NCBI RefSeq assembly: GCF_004328705.1
Contig: NZ_CP035319.1
Location: 3,968,001 to 4,032,000, forward strand
Length of the DNA stretch: 64,000 nucleotides
Reading direction: 5' to 3'
Source of the DNA: Rhodococcus sp. ABRD24
Lineage (GTDB): Bacteria > Actinomycetota > Actinomycetes > Mycobacteriales > Mycobacteriaceae
The translations under genes and the position numbers were made by a program. The notes under the pieces were generated by a model. It was not told the origin of the DNA and made no database searches. It worked only from the letters and a program-made list of their open reading frames with translations. Positions 39,594 to 48,446 of this stretch are shown here, piece after piece. Position 1 is the first letter of the stretch; the number at the start of each line of letters is the position of its first letter.

Positions 39594-40007
39594 TCAGCAG
39601 TTCCGTGCCGCGATCGTCCTCGCAGCGTCCCCTGTCTCGTTCTCGGCCACATAATTTCGGGACACGCTCTCCCCGAGCGTCACGTCGCCGGGCTCGATCA
39701 CCATGGGGCCACCGAGCGCGCCGTCGGCGATCTGCTTATGGATCTCCTCGTCCGACAGGCGTGTCGCCGTTACCGAGCAACCCGGATCGACGACGGCCGG
39801 CGCGGTCTCGGTGGCCGGGGTGACCGCTGTGGCTGGAGTACCTGCCGCTGCGGCTGCGGCGGGAGCGACGACCGACGGCGAGCCTGCGGGGATGGCGTTC
39901 TGGGCCCAGGCGACGCCGGGCACGGCAAGGGCACCGGCCGCGGCGATGCTCGCGACGGCGACGGCCGCTCGCCGGCGCGTGGTGTGGCTGATGCGGGACT
40001 TGGTCAT
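39594..40007 (-). CDS. Secreted protein of unknown function encoded upstream of a two-component system
   Basis: 137 residues. A signal peptide with basic start and hydrophobic core ([25 protein letters not shown], cleavage after AWA) precedes an Ala/Pro/Thr-rich linker and a small C-terminal domain (about 55 residues) with two Cys: [11 protein letters not shown] and the terminal AARNC, which could form a disulfide. ATG 40007 follows GAGGAG at good spacing. No family recognised. Its gene precedes the PrrA-like regulator by 22 bp. Confidence 0.72.
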   Translation of the reverse strand: MTKSRISHTTRRRAAVAVASIAAAGALAVPGVAWAQNAIPAGSPSVVAPAAAAAAGTPATAVTPATETAPAVVDPGCSVTATRLSDEEIHKQIADGALGGPMVIEPGDVTLGESVSRNYVAENETGDAARTIAARNC

Positions 40008-40115
40008 GATCGGACTCCTCGCTCGGTGTCGACGCCCCGGTGGCCCCGACACCAGCAAAGTTATGGCCGAAAAACTCGGTACCCGTTAGCGAAGTCTTAG
40101 GGGTTGGTGAGAGAG

Positions 40116-40979
40116 TTACGTACGCACGATCCCCAGCGCCGCAGCGAGTTCCCGCAACGCCGGCAGTGGATCTGCGGCCATCGGCAGTACCTGTATCGCA
40201 ACGTGATCGGCGCCCGCGTCGAGATGCTCGGTGAGATGCCGTGCGATGGTGGTCGTATCGCCGTGTGCGACAAGATCATCGATGACGCGGTCACTGCCGC
40301 CGTGGTCTAGTTCCTCGGCCGGGTAGCCCAGCCGTTCGAGGTTGCGCCGGTAGTTGCGCAGGTGCAGGTACGGGTTCTCGACGGCTGCGCGCCCGACGGT
40401 GCGTGCGGCGTCCGTGTCGGTATCCAGCACCACCTTCTGCTCCGGGGCCAGCAACACGTTCGGGCCCAGCACCTCGCGCGCCTCCCGGGTGTGCTCGGGG
40501 TTCGTCAGATACGGATGGGCGCCGGCCGAGCGGTCCGCAGCCAGTTTCAGCACCCTCGGGCCCAGCGCGGCGAGCATGCGCCGCTGCACCGGAACACCCG
40601 CGTCGTCGAGGGCGTCGAGGTATCGGACGAGGGCGTCGTACGGCCGCTCGGCGCCCATGCCGGGAACTTCCGGGTGCCCCACACCGATGCCGAGGACGAA
40701 GCGTCCGGGATGCCGGGCCTCGATCCGGTGGTACGAGCGCGCGACCTCGCCGGCGGGCGCGGCGAAGATGTTCACGATCCCCGTCGCGACAGTGACCGTC
40801 TCGGTGCCGGCGACGAGGTCCTCGATCACCGCCAGGTCTGCGGGCGGGGATCCGCCGGCCCAGATGGTGCCGAAGCCGAGCCGCTCTATCTCCTCGCCTA
40901 CCTCGGGGGTCAGGCCGAACGCGTGACGCCAGACGCCGAACGCGCCGAGGTTCAGGGGCTCTGCTGTGTCCTGTGCCAT
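40116..40979 (-). CDS. LLM-class F420-dependent oxidoreductase (MSMEG_4141 type)
   Basis: 287-residue luciferase-like TIM barrel. The opening LGAFGVWRHAFGLTPEVGEE and the blocks TIWAGGSPPADL, VATGIVNIFAAPAGEVA and RFVLGIGVGHPE are those of the TIGR03620 group of F420-linked enzymes. The substrate is unknown. It starts 45 bp after the end of pnuC in the same direction. Confidence 0.85.
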   Translation of the reverse strand: MAQDTAEPLNLGAFGVWRHAFGLTPEVGEEIERLGFGTIWAGGSPPADLAVIEDLVAGTETVTVATGIVNIFAAPAGEVARSYHRIEARHPGRFVLGIGVGHPEVPGMGAERPYDALVRYLDALDDAGVPVQRRMLAALGPRVLKLAADRSAGAHPYLTNPEHTREAREVLGPNVLLAPEQKVVLDTDTDAARTVGRAAVENPYLHLRNYRRNLERLGYPAEELDHGGSDRVIDDLVAHGDTTTIARHLTEHLDAGADHVAIQVLPMAADPLPALRELAAALGIVRT

Positions 40980-41024
40980 ACCGGCTGCAACCGGACCGGC
41001 CGGTGGTTCATTCCTGGTACGGGG

Positions 41025-41690
41025 TCAGGCTGCGGTGACGACGGACTCGGCCGTGGATCGCCGCTGGATCTGTAGCCACACCGCGAAGCCCCACACCACG
41101 AATCCGGCATACAGCAGGTACAGGATTGCCGAGGGGTAGAAGCCAGCCTTCAGTAGCAGCGGGACGCCGACCACGTCGACGGCGATCCAGATGATCCAGA
41201 ACTCGGTCCAGCCGCGGGCCATGCCGTAGGTGGCGAGGATCGATCCGGTGAAGATCCATGCCTCGGCCCACCGGCCGTACGAGCCGAGCATCCCGAAGAC
41301 CTGAGCGAACACGACGGTGCCCATGACCATGGTGGTGACCATCGCGATCCGTTGCCGCGTGGACGCCCAGTGCGGCAGCACCGCTTTGCCCGAGTCGTGC
41401 CGGGACTGAACCCACCGCGTCCAGCCGTAGACACTGACGGTGATGAACAGCAGTTGCCGTCCAGCCTGCCCGTACAGGTTGAGGTCCTGCGGGGTGTAGA
41501 ACAGCGCGCCCATGAACACCGTGAACAGCAGTGCGTTGCCGATGATGCCCACTGGCCAGGCCCACACGACGCGTCGCATGCCGCCGATCGCGGACGCGAT
41601 ACCGAACGAGTTCCCGATGATCTCGCGCCACAGGATAGTGGCGTCACCGATGTGGAGTTCGGCGTCGAACAGGGTCTGGAGAACGCTCAC
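41025..41690 (-). CDS. pnuC: Nicotinamide riboside/mononucleotide transporter PnuC
   Basis: 221-residue membrane protein with seven hydrophobic segments, such as VVWAWPVGIIGNALLFTVF and ILYLLYAGFVVWGFAVW. The WxxWxxW-type region FWIIWIAVDVVGVPLLLKAG matches the PnuC substrate pathway. It mediates uptake of nicotinamide riboside for NAD salvage in characterised members. GTG 41690 overlaps the prfC stop by 1 bp (TAGTG), implying coupling to prfC. Confidence 0.87.
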   Translation of the reverse strand: MSVLQTLFDAELHIGDATILWREIIGNSFGIASAIGGMRRVVWAWPVGIIGNALLFTVFMGALFYTPQDLNLYGQAGRQLLFITVSVYGWTRWVQSRHDSGKAVLPHWASTRQRIAMVTTMVMGTVVFAQVFGMLGSYGRWAEAWIFTGSILATYGMARGWTEFWIIWIAVDVVGVPLLLKAGFYPSAILYLLYAGFVVWGFAVWLQIQRRSTAESVVTAA

Positions 41691-43369
41691 TAGTCGGCTG
41701 CGGCCACGAGCGGTTCGAGCGTCAGCTCCGGCAGTTCCTTCTGGATGTACTGCAGTCGCCACTTGTCGCTGACGAGAGCCAGCATGACACCGTCGGAGCG
41801 CGTGAAGACTTCGACTCCACGCTGGCGGCCCAGCTCCACAGCGGACTCGGCGTCGGTGCGGCGGGCGAGCGCGTAGCCGAGCGGCTCCATCCGGGCCTCG
41901 ACATTGAACTCGGCCATCATCCGGGCGGCCACCACCTCGAACTGCATGGGGCCGACGGCCGCCATGACGGGTGAAGCGTCGCCGCGGATGTCGTTGCGCA
42001 GGATCTGCACGACGCCCTCGGAGTCGAGCTGATCGACGGCGCGGCGGAACTGCTTGTACTTGCTGGCGCTTTCGGCGCGCAGCACCGAGAAGTGCTCGGG
42101 CGCGAAAGACGGGATCGGCGGAAACTCCACCTTCTTGTCGCTGAACAGGGTGTGGCCGGGAGCCAGTGCGTTCGCGTTCACGAGTCCGACGACATCGCCG
42201 GGGTACGCGTTCTCGACGGTGGTTCGGTCGCGGCCGAAGACGGTGAGAGCGTACTTGGTGGTGAAAGGCTTACCGGTCTGAGCGTGCGTGACGACCATGC
42301 CGCGTTCGAACACGCCGGACACGACGCGCATGAATGCGAGACGGTCGCGGTGCGCGGTGTCCATACCGGCCTGGACCTTGAACACGACCGCGCTGAACGG
42401 GTCGGTGACCTGACGCGGTTTGCCGGCGATGTCGTCGCGGGCGGCCGGCGGCGGGGCCAGCGCGATGAGTGCGTCGAGAATCTGCCGGACGCCGAAGTTC
42501 AGCATCGCGGACGCGAAGATCACCGGGGACGTCTGCCCCGCGAGGAACAGTTCCTGATCGTGGTCCTGCCCGGTTGCCGAGAGCAGTTCGCTCTCCTCCA
42601 CCGCGGTCTCCCACTCCGAGCCCTCGCGCTCGACGGCCTGCTCGGGTGTGAGCCGCTCCTCGGGAGCGATCTTGGCGCCGCCCGCCGTGCGGGTGAAGCG
42701 GACGTACTCTTGCGCAACTCCGTCCTCCCCGCGGCGCAGCAGTCCACGGAAGTCGCCGGCGATACCGACCGGCCAGTACAGGGGAGTGGGGGTCAGGCCA
42801 ATGCGCTCGTTGATCTCGTCGAGCAGCTCGAGCGGAGTGCGGCCCGGACGGTCCCACTTGTTGATCACGGTGATGACGGGGATGCCGCGGTGGCGACACA
42901 CCTGGAAGAGCTTGAGCGTCTGCGGCTCGAGGCCCTTGGCCGCGTCGATCAGCATCACGGCCGCGTCGACTGCGGTGAGCACGCGGTACGTGTCCTCCGA
43001 GAAGTCGGAGTGACCGGGGGTGTCGACGAGGTTGACGACGTTGACGACGTCGTCGCCGGACTCCTCCGAGTGGTAGTTGAACTGCAGCGCCGTGGAGGAG
43101 ACCGAGATGCCGCGGGCCTTCTCCATTTCCATCCAGTCGGAGACCGTGGCCTTTCGTCCCGCCTTGCCGTGGACGGCGCCGGCCTCGGAGATCATCTTCG
43201 CGTGCAGCGCGAGGGCCTCGGTGAGCGTCGACTTACCAGCGTCGGGGTGTGAAATGACGGCGAACGTGCGGCGTCGCGCGGCCTCCGTCGACAGCGACTT
43301 CGGGCCAGCAGCGGTGGAGGACGCCGTCTCGGCAGGGGTGAGCTCGGCCGAGTCGGGCGCGGTAGTCAA
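41690..43369 (-). CDS. prfC: Peptide chain release factor 3
   Basis: Translational GTPase that recycles RF1/RF2 after termination. 559 residues, G-domain motifs: G1 SHPDAGKSTLTE, G2 region ARGISVSSTALQF, G3 DTPGHSDFSEDT, G4 NKWDR, G5 nearby. Domains II and III follow, ending EFNVEARMEPLGYALARR. The frame starts with TTG 43369 after GAGAGG; no ATG or GTG lies between it and the first conserved block. An N-terminal extension of about 20 residues precedes it compared with E. coli RF3. Confidence 0.92.
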   Translation of the reverse strand: MTTAPDSAELTPAETASSTAAGPKSLSTEAARRRTFAVISHPDAGKSTLTEALALHAKMISEAGAVHGKAGRKATVSDWMEMEKARGISVSSTALQFNYHSEESGDDVVNVVNLVDTPGHSDFSEDTYRVLTAVDAAVMLIDAAKGLEPQTLKLFQVCRHRGIPVITVINKWDRPGRTPLELLDEINERIGLTPTPLYWPVGIAGDFRGLLRRGEDGVAQEYVRFTRTAGGAKIAPEERLTPEQAVEREGSEWETAVEESELLSATGQDHDQELFLAGQTSPVIFASAMLNFGVRQILDALIALAPPPAARDDIAGKPRQVTDPFSAVVFKVQAGMDTAHRDRLAFMRVVSGVFERGMVVTHAQTGKPFTTKYALTVFGRDRTTVENAYPGDVVGLVNANALAPGHTLFSDKKVEFPPIPSFAPEHFSVLRAESASKYKQFRRAVDQLDSEGVVQILRNDIRGDASPVMAAVGPMQFEVVAARMMAEFNVEARMEPLGYALARRTDAESAVELGRQRGVEVFTRSDGVMLALVSDKWRLQYIQKELPELTLEPLVAAAD

Positions 43370-43568
43370 CGGGGTGAGCCTCTCAGGTTCGTGAACGGAA
43401 TCCGGACTTTACAAGGTGGTGAGAAACCGATACCAGGGTACGCGGGCTCTGCGCGCGAGTGAGGTCGGCACCGCCGACGGGGTAACAGGTCGGCACCGCT
43501 TGTGGACAAACGTGTCGGGAACCGGGGGTGCAGTCGTAATGTCCCGACAGGGACCGGCAGGAGTTGCG

Positions 43569-45200
43569 ATGAGCAAGTTCACCGACGAGATGTATGCCAC
43601 GGCCGCGACCAGCTCGCAGGCCCTGATCACGGGTGAACCCGATGCCCCGCTGCGCCAGGAATGGGGCGAGGTGCATCGGCAGGCCCGGTGCATGGCCGGG
43701 GCCCTCGCAGACGCCGGCATCGGGCACGGCGACGCGATCGGTGTGCTCGCCGGAATGCCTGCCGATATTGCTCCGGCCTGCCAGGCGACATGGATGCGCG
43801 GTGCATCGGTGACGATGCTTCATCAGCCGACGCCACGCACCGACCTGCATGTGTGGGCGCAGGACACCGAGACGATCATCGGGATGGTCACGGCAGCCGC
43901 GGTGATCGTCGGAGCGCCGTTCGAGGCGGCGACGCCGCTGCTGGTCGAGCGGGGCGTCAAGGTCGTGACGATCGACGAGATGCGCGGCGGCCACGACATC
44001 GCCCCGGTGGAGACCGCCGAAACCGATATCGCGCTGCAGCAGTTGACGTCCGGTTCCACCGGATCTCCGAAAGCGGTCCAGCTCACTCATGGGAACTTCT
44101 ACGCCAACGCCTATTCCATGATCGACCGCGTCAAGGTCAATCCCGAGCAGGACGTGATGATCAGCTGGCTTCCACTGTTCCACGACATGGGCATGATCGG
44201 ATTCCTCACCGTTCCGATGCAGATCGGTGCCACCACCGTCCACATCACGCCGCTGGACTTCCTGAACTCGCCGCTGCTGTGGGCGGAGCTGATGGGGAAG
44301 TACCGTGGAACCGTCACCGCGGCACCGAACTTCGCGTACTCGCTGCTGGCCCGCCGGTTGGCGCAGGCACCCGAGCGCGAGTACGACCTGTCCACCATGC
44401 GGTGCCTGCTCAACGGTGCCGAACCGGTCGACCCGGACACCATGATTGCGCTCGCGGAGGCCGGTGCGCGATTCGGCCTGGATCCGATGGCGCTCGCGCC
44501 GACCTACGGTATGGCGGAGGTGACGCTCGCGGTGTCGGTCCCGGAACCGGGGCAGGGGATGGTTCTCGACCATGTAGATCCAGATCTGCTCGAGTCCGGC
44601 GGCATGGCGGTGCCCTCCAACCGAAACAATGCGCGCGCACTCCCGACTTTGGGTCCGCTGGTGCCGGGTCTCGAAGGTCGCGTCGTCGCACGGGATGGTC
44701 TCGAATTGCCCCGCCGTGCAGTCGGAATCATCGAACTACGTGGAAAGGCCGTCACGCCCGGATATCTGACGGTGAACGGTCCGGAGCCGACGCAGGACGC
44801 CGACGGCTGGATCAACACCGGCGACGTCGGGTACTTCACCGAGGACGGACTCGTCGTGGTCTGCGGGCGCGTCAAGGATGTCATCATCATGGGCGGCCGG
44901 AACATCTATCCCACCGACATCGAGCGCGCGGCCGGGTCGGTGAGGGGGGTGCGTCCCGGCAACGCCGTCGCGATCAGATTGGACGCCGGTCAGAAGCGCG
45001 AGAGCTTCGCAGTTGCTGTGGAAACCAATGCAATTGGCGATCCCGAAGAGGTGAAGCGGATCGAGCGCGAGGTCGTACACGCGGTCGTCTCGGAGGTTGG
45101 GGTGCGGCCGAGGACCGTGGCAGTACTCGGCCCTGGGAGTATCCCCAAGACCTCATCCGGCAAGCTGCGGCGGTCGACGTCGGTGTCATTGCTGGGGTAG
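43569..45200 (+). CDS. Fatty acyl-CoA/AMP synthetase, Pks16 (FadD) family
   Basis: Activates a fatty acid as acyl-adenylate. 543 residues, the same length as M. tuberculosis Pks16 (Rv1013), which sits at this point in that genome. ANL motifs: P-loop [16 protein letters not shown], the hinge region [39 protein letters not shown], and the catalytic Lys in KTSSGKLRR near the C-terminus. ATG 43569 follows GGCAGGAG. Whether it makes acyl-CoA or feeds an ACP as a FAAL cannot be decided by eye. Confidence 0.9.
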   Translation: MSKFTDEMYATAATSSQALITGEPDAPLRQEWGEVHRQARCMAGALADAGIGHGDAIGVLAGMPADIAPACQATWMRGASVTMLHQPTPRTDLHVWAQDTETIIGMVTAAAVIVGAPFEAATPLLVERGVKVVTIDEMRGGHDIAPVETAETDIALQQLTSGSTGSPKAVQLTHGNFYANAYSMIDRVKVNPEQDVMISWLPLFHDMGMIGFLTVPMQIGATTVHITPLDFLNSPLLWAELMGKYRGTVTAAPNFAYSLLARRLAQAPEREYDLSTMRCLLNGAEPVDPDTMIALAEAGARFGLDPMALAPTYGMAEVTLAVSVPEPGQGMVLDHVDPDLLESGGMAVPSNRNNARALPTLGPLVPGLEGRVVARDGLELPRRAVGIIELRGKAVTPGYLTVNGPEPTQDADGWINTGDVGYFTEDGLVVVCGRVKDVIIMGGRNIYPTDIERAAGSVRGVRPGNAVAIRLDAGQKRESFAVAVETNAIGDPEEVKRIEREVVHAVVSEVGVRPRTVAVLGPGSIPKTSSGKLRRSTSVSLLG

Positions 45201-45264
45201 TCGGCAGGGCGAAGCAGGATTTCGCTCTCGCGGTCAGGGTAGAGGTGGCGCACTGGAAGGTATA

Positions 45265-45301
45265 TTGCTCAGCAAGCTAGCTCCTGCTACCTTGCTGAGC
45301 A
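45265..45301 (+). promoter_or_regulatory. Promoter and operator of the MFS gene
   Basis: TTGCTC (45265-45270), 17-bp spacer, TACCTT (45288-45293) form a good promoter whose start would fall on ATG 45301. Overlapping it are perfect 11-bp inverted arms TGCTCAGCAAG (45266-45276) and CTTGCTGAGCA (45291-45301). Related elements recur before the PadR gene at 46855-46891, so PadR is the likely ligand. Confidence 0.6.
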
Positions 45302-45327
45302 TGAGTCCTGAGCTGGAAGTTCGATGA
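45301..45327 (+). CDS. Eight-codon minicistron MSPELEVR, possible PadR remnant
   Basis: ATG AGT ... CGA TGA encodes MSPELEVR and its stop overlaps the ATG of the MFS gene (ATGA). The ATG coincides with the predicted transcription start, so translation would be leaderless. The peptide resembles the start of PadR regulators, and the bases ATGAGT and the preceding GCTGAGC mirror the start of the PadR gene at 46889. It may be the stump of a deleted padR or a coupling leader. Confidence 0.4.
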   Translation: MSPELEVR

Positions 45328-46739
45328 CGGCCCGGTGGTCTCTCCGGTTTGGCGAGAAGCCCTTGTGTGCTGAGGATCTCGGTGGTGAGGGATCCGTGGG
45401 TGGGTGGCTCGACGGGGCGTCGGGTGGGCGTGGCCGGGGTGCTTCGTCGAGGCGGCCGGGATGGACGGCTGTCGGAATGACGCTGCGGCGGTCGCCGGGC
45501 CTTGGTCGTCTGGCAGCGGTCCGGTTTGTTGGGCTGGCCGGCGATGGGTTGTTCCAGGCGGCCCTGGGTGGGGCGATCTTGTTCAATCCGGAGCGGGAGG
45601 CGGAGCCGCTTGCGATTGCTGCCGGTTTCGTGGTGCTGCTGTTGCCGTATTCGGTGATCGGTCCGTTCGCGGGTGCTCTGCTGGATCGGTGGGATCGTCG
45701 ATCGGTTTTGTTGTGGGCGAATGTGCTGCGGGGCTGTCTGATCGTCGTTGTCGCGATGCTGTTGTTCGGTGGTGCGGGGGAGACGCTGCTGTTGTTGTCG
45801 GCGTTGGTGGTGATCGGTGTCAGTCGTTTCGTCCTCGCGGGTGTGTCTGCGTCTGTGCCACATGTGGTGCAGCAGAGTTGGTTGGTGCCGTCGAATTCGG
45901 TGCTTGCGACGGTGGGATCGGGGTTCTCGGCGGCAGGTGCGGGTGTCGCCGTCGTGGTGATCGGGGTGGTCGGTGAGGGGGACTTCGGCTCCGGTGTCGC
46001 GGTGTCGCTGGGCGCTGTCGCGTCGGTGATCGGTGCGTGGATCGTCAGTGGTTTCGGGCATCGGGTGCTCGGTCCGGCGGCGGGCGATGGTACCGGTGTG
46101 GTTGCGGGACGGGGTGCGGCCGCGGTGGTTGTGTCCGGGTTGCGTACCGGGGTGTCTGCGGTGTGGCGGGCGCCTGGTGTGACGACGGCGATGATCGGAA
46201 TCGGCGTTCATCGCATGGTGTTCGGTGTCAACACCTTGGTCATGGTGTTGGTTCTGCGTGGGCCGGATGTCGGTGGTGCACTGTCGGGTGGCCTTGCCGG
46301 TTTGACCGTTGCGGTGGGGGCGACGGCGGCGGGCATGCTGTGTGCGGCTCTGTCGACGCCGTGGTTGATTCCTGTTCTGGGACGGTCTCGGACGGTCGTT
46401 GTCGCCTTGGTGTTCGCGACTGTCGTGCAGGTGGTTGTGGTGGCGTCGTTGTGGCAGCCGTTGTTGTTGGTGGGGGCGTTCCTGCTGGGGTTTGCTGGTC
46501 AGACGGTGAAGCTGACGGGTGATGCGGCGGTGCAGATCGAGATCGACGATGATCGCCGGGGGCGGGTGTTCGCGTTGCAGGACACAGTATTCAATGTGGC
46601 GTTCTGTGCTGCGCTGGGTGTCGCGGCTGGTCTCACTGGCCCGGTTGGGCATTCGGTGGGTCTTGTTCTCGGGGCGGCCGCTGTGTACGGGTTGGGGTTG
46701 GTGGCTATTGCATTCAACTCCCGGCGCGTCCTCGGCTGA
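45324..46739 (+). CDS. MFS transporter (macrolide-efflux/EntS-like)
   Basis: 471-residue membrane protein with about 12 hydrophobic helices. RLAAVRFVGLAGDGLFQAAL and the motif-A loop AGALLDRWDRRSVLLWANVL place it in the MFS-type exporter group related to EntS and macrolide efflux proteins. The first 50 residues are polar and Gly/Arg-rich, so the true start may be MTLRRSPGLGRL (ATG 45477). Codon choice is unlike the neighbours: GTT, GGT, TTG and GTG are frequent and C-ending codons scarce. Likely controlled by the PadR-type operator upstream. Confidence 0.82.
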   Translation: MTARWSLRFGEKPLCAEDLGGEGSVGGWLDGASGGRGRGASSRRPGWTAVGMTLRRSPGLGRLAAVRFVGLAGDGLFQAALGGAILFNPEREAEPLAIAAGFVVLLLPYSVIGPFAGALLDRWDRRSVLLWANVLRGCLIVVVAMLLFGGAGETLLLLSALVVIGVSRFVLAGVSASVPHVVQQSWLVPSNSVLATVGSGFSAAGAGVAVVVIGVVGEGDFGSGVAVSLGAVASVIGAWIVSGFGHRVLGPAAGDGTGVVAGRGAAAVVVSGLRTGVSAVWRAPGVTTAMIGIGVHRMVFGVNTLVMVLVLRGPDVGGALSGGLAGLTVAVGATAAGMLCAALSTPWLIPVLGRSRTVVVALVFATVVQVVVVASLWQPLLLVGAFLLGFAGQTVKLTGDAAVQIEIDDDRRGRVFALQDTVFNVAFCAALGVAAGLTGPVGHSVGLVLGAAAVYGLGLVAIAFNSRRVLG

Positions 46740-46854
46740 CCGGAAACCGCTTCCTCGCATCGCCGCACCCGCGTTTCAGTCATCCCGGCCACCTGCGGGG
46801 ATTCCGTTGTCGAGCAGGAAGATCTCTCGGTGCTGCACCGGGTGAACGGTGGCG

Positions 46855-46891
46855 GCTCAGCAAGCGGCCACTTGCTATCATGCTCAGCATG
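46855..46891 (+). promoter_or_regulatory. Promoter/operator of the padR gene
   Basis: GCTCAGCAAGC and CTTGCT form a 6-bp inverted repeat AGCAAG/CTTGCT (46859-46864 and 46871-46876), followed by the near palindrome ATGCTCAGCAT (46880-46890). TATCAT at 46876-46881 lies 7 nt before ATG 46889 and fits a leaderless -10 box. The same elements occur before the MFS gene in a different spacing. Autoregulation by PadR is likely. Confidence 0.55.
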
Positions 46892-47248
46892 AGTGCCGTG
46901 GAGAGGCGAAGCCTCGTGCTTCGAGGAGTCTTGGACCTTTGCCTTCTGGCCTTGCTGCGGGAACGTCCGGTGTATGGGTACGAACTGACAGTACGGCTGG
47001 CCGAGCAGAATCTCCTCGTCTCGGGTGGATCCACGTATCCGTTGCTGGCGCGACTGGAGAAGTCGGGCCTCGTCACATCGCAGATGCGTCCATCGCCGTC
47101 TGGCCCACCGCGAAAGTACTACTCGCTCAGCGAGGACGGGGCCAGGTTGCTCGAGAGCGGCACCGCGGAATGGCTCGCCGTCTCGACCAGTGTCACCTCG
47201 CTATTGCAGTCTTGCACCGCAGCCGACATCGGAAAGGACCTCCCATGA
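46889..47248 (+). CDS. PadR-family transcriptional regulator
   Basis: 119-residue winged-helix regulator: LDLCLLALLRERPVYGYEL, GSTYPLLARLEKSGLV (recognition helix) and PPRKYYSLSEDGARLLE (wing) are classic PadR. ATG 46889 is preferred; ATG 46880 three codons upstream is possible. The stop overlaps the start of the membrane-protein gene (ATGA). PadR proteins usually repress transporter or membrane-protein genes next to them and respond to small hydrophobic ligands. Confidence 0.92.
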   Translation: MSAVERRSLVLRGVLDLCLLALLRERPVYGYELTVRLAEQNLLVSGGSTYPLLARLEKSGLVTSQMRPSPSGPPRKYYSLSEDGARLLESGTAEWLAVSTSVTSLLQSCTAADIGKDLP

Positions 47249-47955
47249 TTACCACCGCGGACGCACATTCTGACAGCGTCGAAGGGTTCACAGTCATCCT
47301 CCGGAAGGCGAACAGCCTCTGGCGTCGCGCAGGTGTCCGCACGGCGGACCGGAAGGCGCTGCTCGCAGAGCTCGAGACCGAACTCAACGGCGCGCACCAG
47401 GATGGTCACGGCGTGGACTCGGTACTGGGCGAGGATAGCGATCAGATGCTCCGGTCATGGGCAATCGAGCGCGGAATGTGCGGTCGCGCTTTGCGATTGG
47501 CGTTGGTTATCCCCTCAGCTTTCATCGGCATCGTGACGGGCATGTCCGTCGTTCTCCTCGTGCTCCTCGCTGGGTTCTCGGATTGGTCGACGGCGTTCGA
47601 CCCGGGACCATTCGTCCTGCCCTTCTACGCCTCGGGCGGGCTCCTGGGGTATCTGTGTGCCCTGTTGTGCGTGTGGGGAGTCCTGCGATGCTTCGGTGAC
47701 CCGAATGCACTGTCGACCGTGCGATGGCTTTCTGTGCTGCTCCCGATCGGCGGCGTACTGTGCACCGGAGCGGGCGTCGCCGTCGCCTGGTCGAGAGGCT
47801 TCAACACGTCCGTGCCGGTGTTCGTCACGGTCGTCGGAGTTGTGGTCGTCGGACTGGGGCTCACGATCGGGCTCGCTCGATACCTTGGCGTGAATGGGCG
47901 CAATGACAGCGAAACGGAAACCGGTCGAGATGTAGTGGGTAATGACGTTGGTTGA
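47245..47955 (+). CDS. Membrane protein coupled to padR
   Basis: 236 residues. A polar N-terminal helical domain of about 75 residues (KANSLWRRAGVRTADRKALL, AELETELNGA) is followed by about four helices: LALVIPSAFIGIVTGMSVVL, GGLLGYLCALLCVWGVL, LSVLLPIGGVLCTGAGVAVA and VFVTVVGVVVVGLGLTIGLA. The helical start with a conserved ELE pattern resembles PadR-associated membrane proteins (DUF1700/DUF1048-like). It overlaps padR by 4 bp. The family role is unknown. Confidence 0.78.
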   Translation: MITTADAHSDSVEGFTVILRKANSLWRRAGVRTADRKALLAELETELNGAHQDGHGVDSVLGEDSDQMLRSWAIERGMCGRALRLALVIPSAFIGIVTGMSVVLLVLLAGFSDWSTAFDPGPFVLPFYASGGLLGYLCALLCVWGVLRCFGDPNALSTVRWLSVLLPIGGVLCTGAGVAVAWSRGFNTSVPVFVTVVGVVVVGLGLTIGLARYLGVNGRNDSETETGRDVVGNDVG

Positions 47956-48044
47956 GTGACTGCTGCCATGTCGTAGGGTGACGGATCGAAAGTGTCTGCA
48001 CGGCAAGGTCTTACGTCACGATGCGGTCATGTTGCGGCGGATGA

Positions 48045-48071
48045 CCGGAGCTGCGCGGAGGACAGCTCCGG
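48045..48071. repeat. Inverted repeat upstream of the transposase remnant
   Basis: CCGGAGCTG (48045-48053) and CAGCTCCGG (48063-48071), perfect 9-bp arms with a 9-nt loop. It lies 21 bp beyond the stop codon of the decayed transposase. It could be a terminator for the padR operon or a remnant of the element's end. Confidence 0.4.
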
Positions 48072-48091
48072 CAGGTGTATTGAGCGCCGAC

Positions 48092-48359
48092 TTACTCCAG
48101 GCGTGCAAGGTACGGCAACAGCAGCCCATGGCGACGCAAAGCCCGCTCCACGGTCGAATCCGACACCGGGGTGGTCGTTGGCGTGCATCAGGACGGCGAT
48201 CTTGCAGTGCCTCCACGCGGGCCAGTCCTGCGCGTACTTCGCCGCCAGAGCCTCGTAGCGATCGACCTTCGGCACCGACGTGTCCGACGCCCCGTGCCGA
48301 CTGGCAGCCTCGGCACCGGACATTTCCCCCGACAACACCGCCCGCGCCGAGTTGCACAC
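48092..48359 (-). pseudogene. Remnant of an integrase-type (rve) transposase
   Basis: The minus strand reads ARAVLSGEMSGAEAASRHGA, the first helix-turn-helix of IS481/IS3-like transposases, then jumps to DWPAWRHCKIAVLMHANDH, which is the later YPAWGHRKI-type block that precedes the catalytic core, and continues one frame over as VSDSTVERALRRHGLLLPYL to a stop at 48092. So it has an internal deletion and a frameshift, and the catalytic DDE core is missing. It cannot be functional. The 491 bp from 47956 to 48446 hold nothing else recognisable. Confidence 0.65.
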
Positions 48360-48446
48360 CGTAGCTGGGGTGCGCGATTAGTCGAGGCCGAACCGGCAAT
48401 AGATCGAGATCAGCGTCGACGCCTGAAAGTGTCGGCAGGTCCCACT

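Noticed and set aside
45234..46760. 508-codon minus-strand frame across the MFS gene
   Set aside because: Very His/Arg/Gln-rich shadow produced by the skewed codon use of the MFS gene; no start site or domain.
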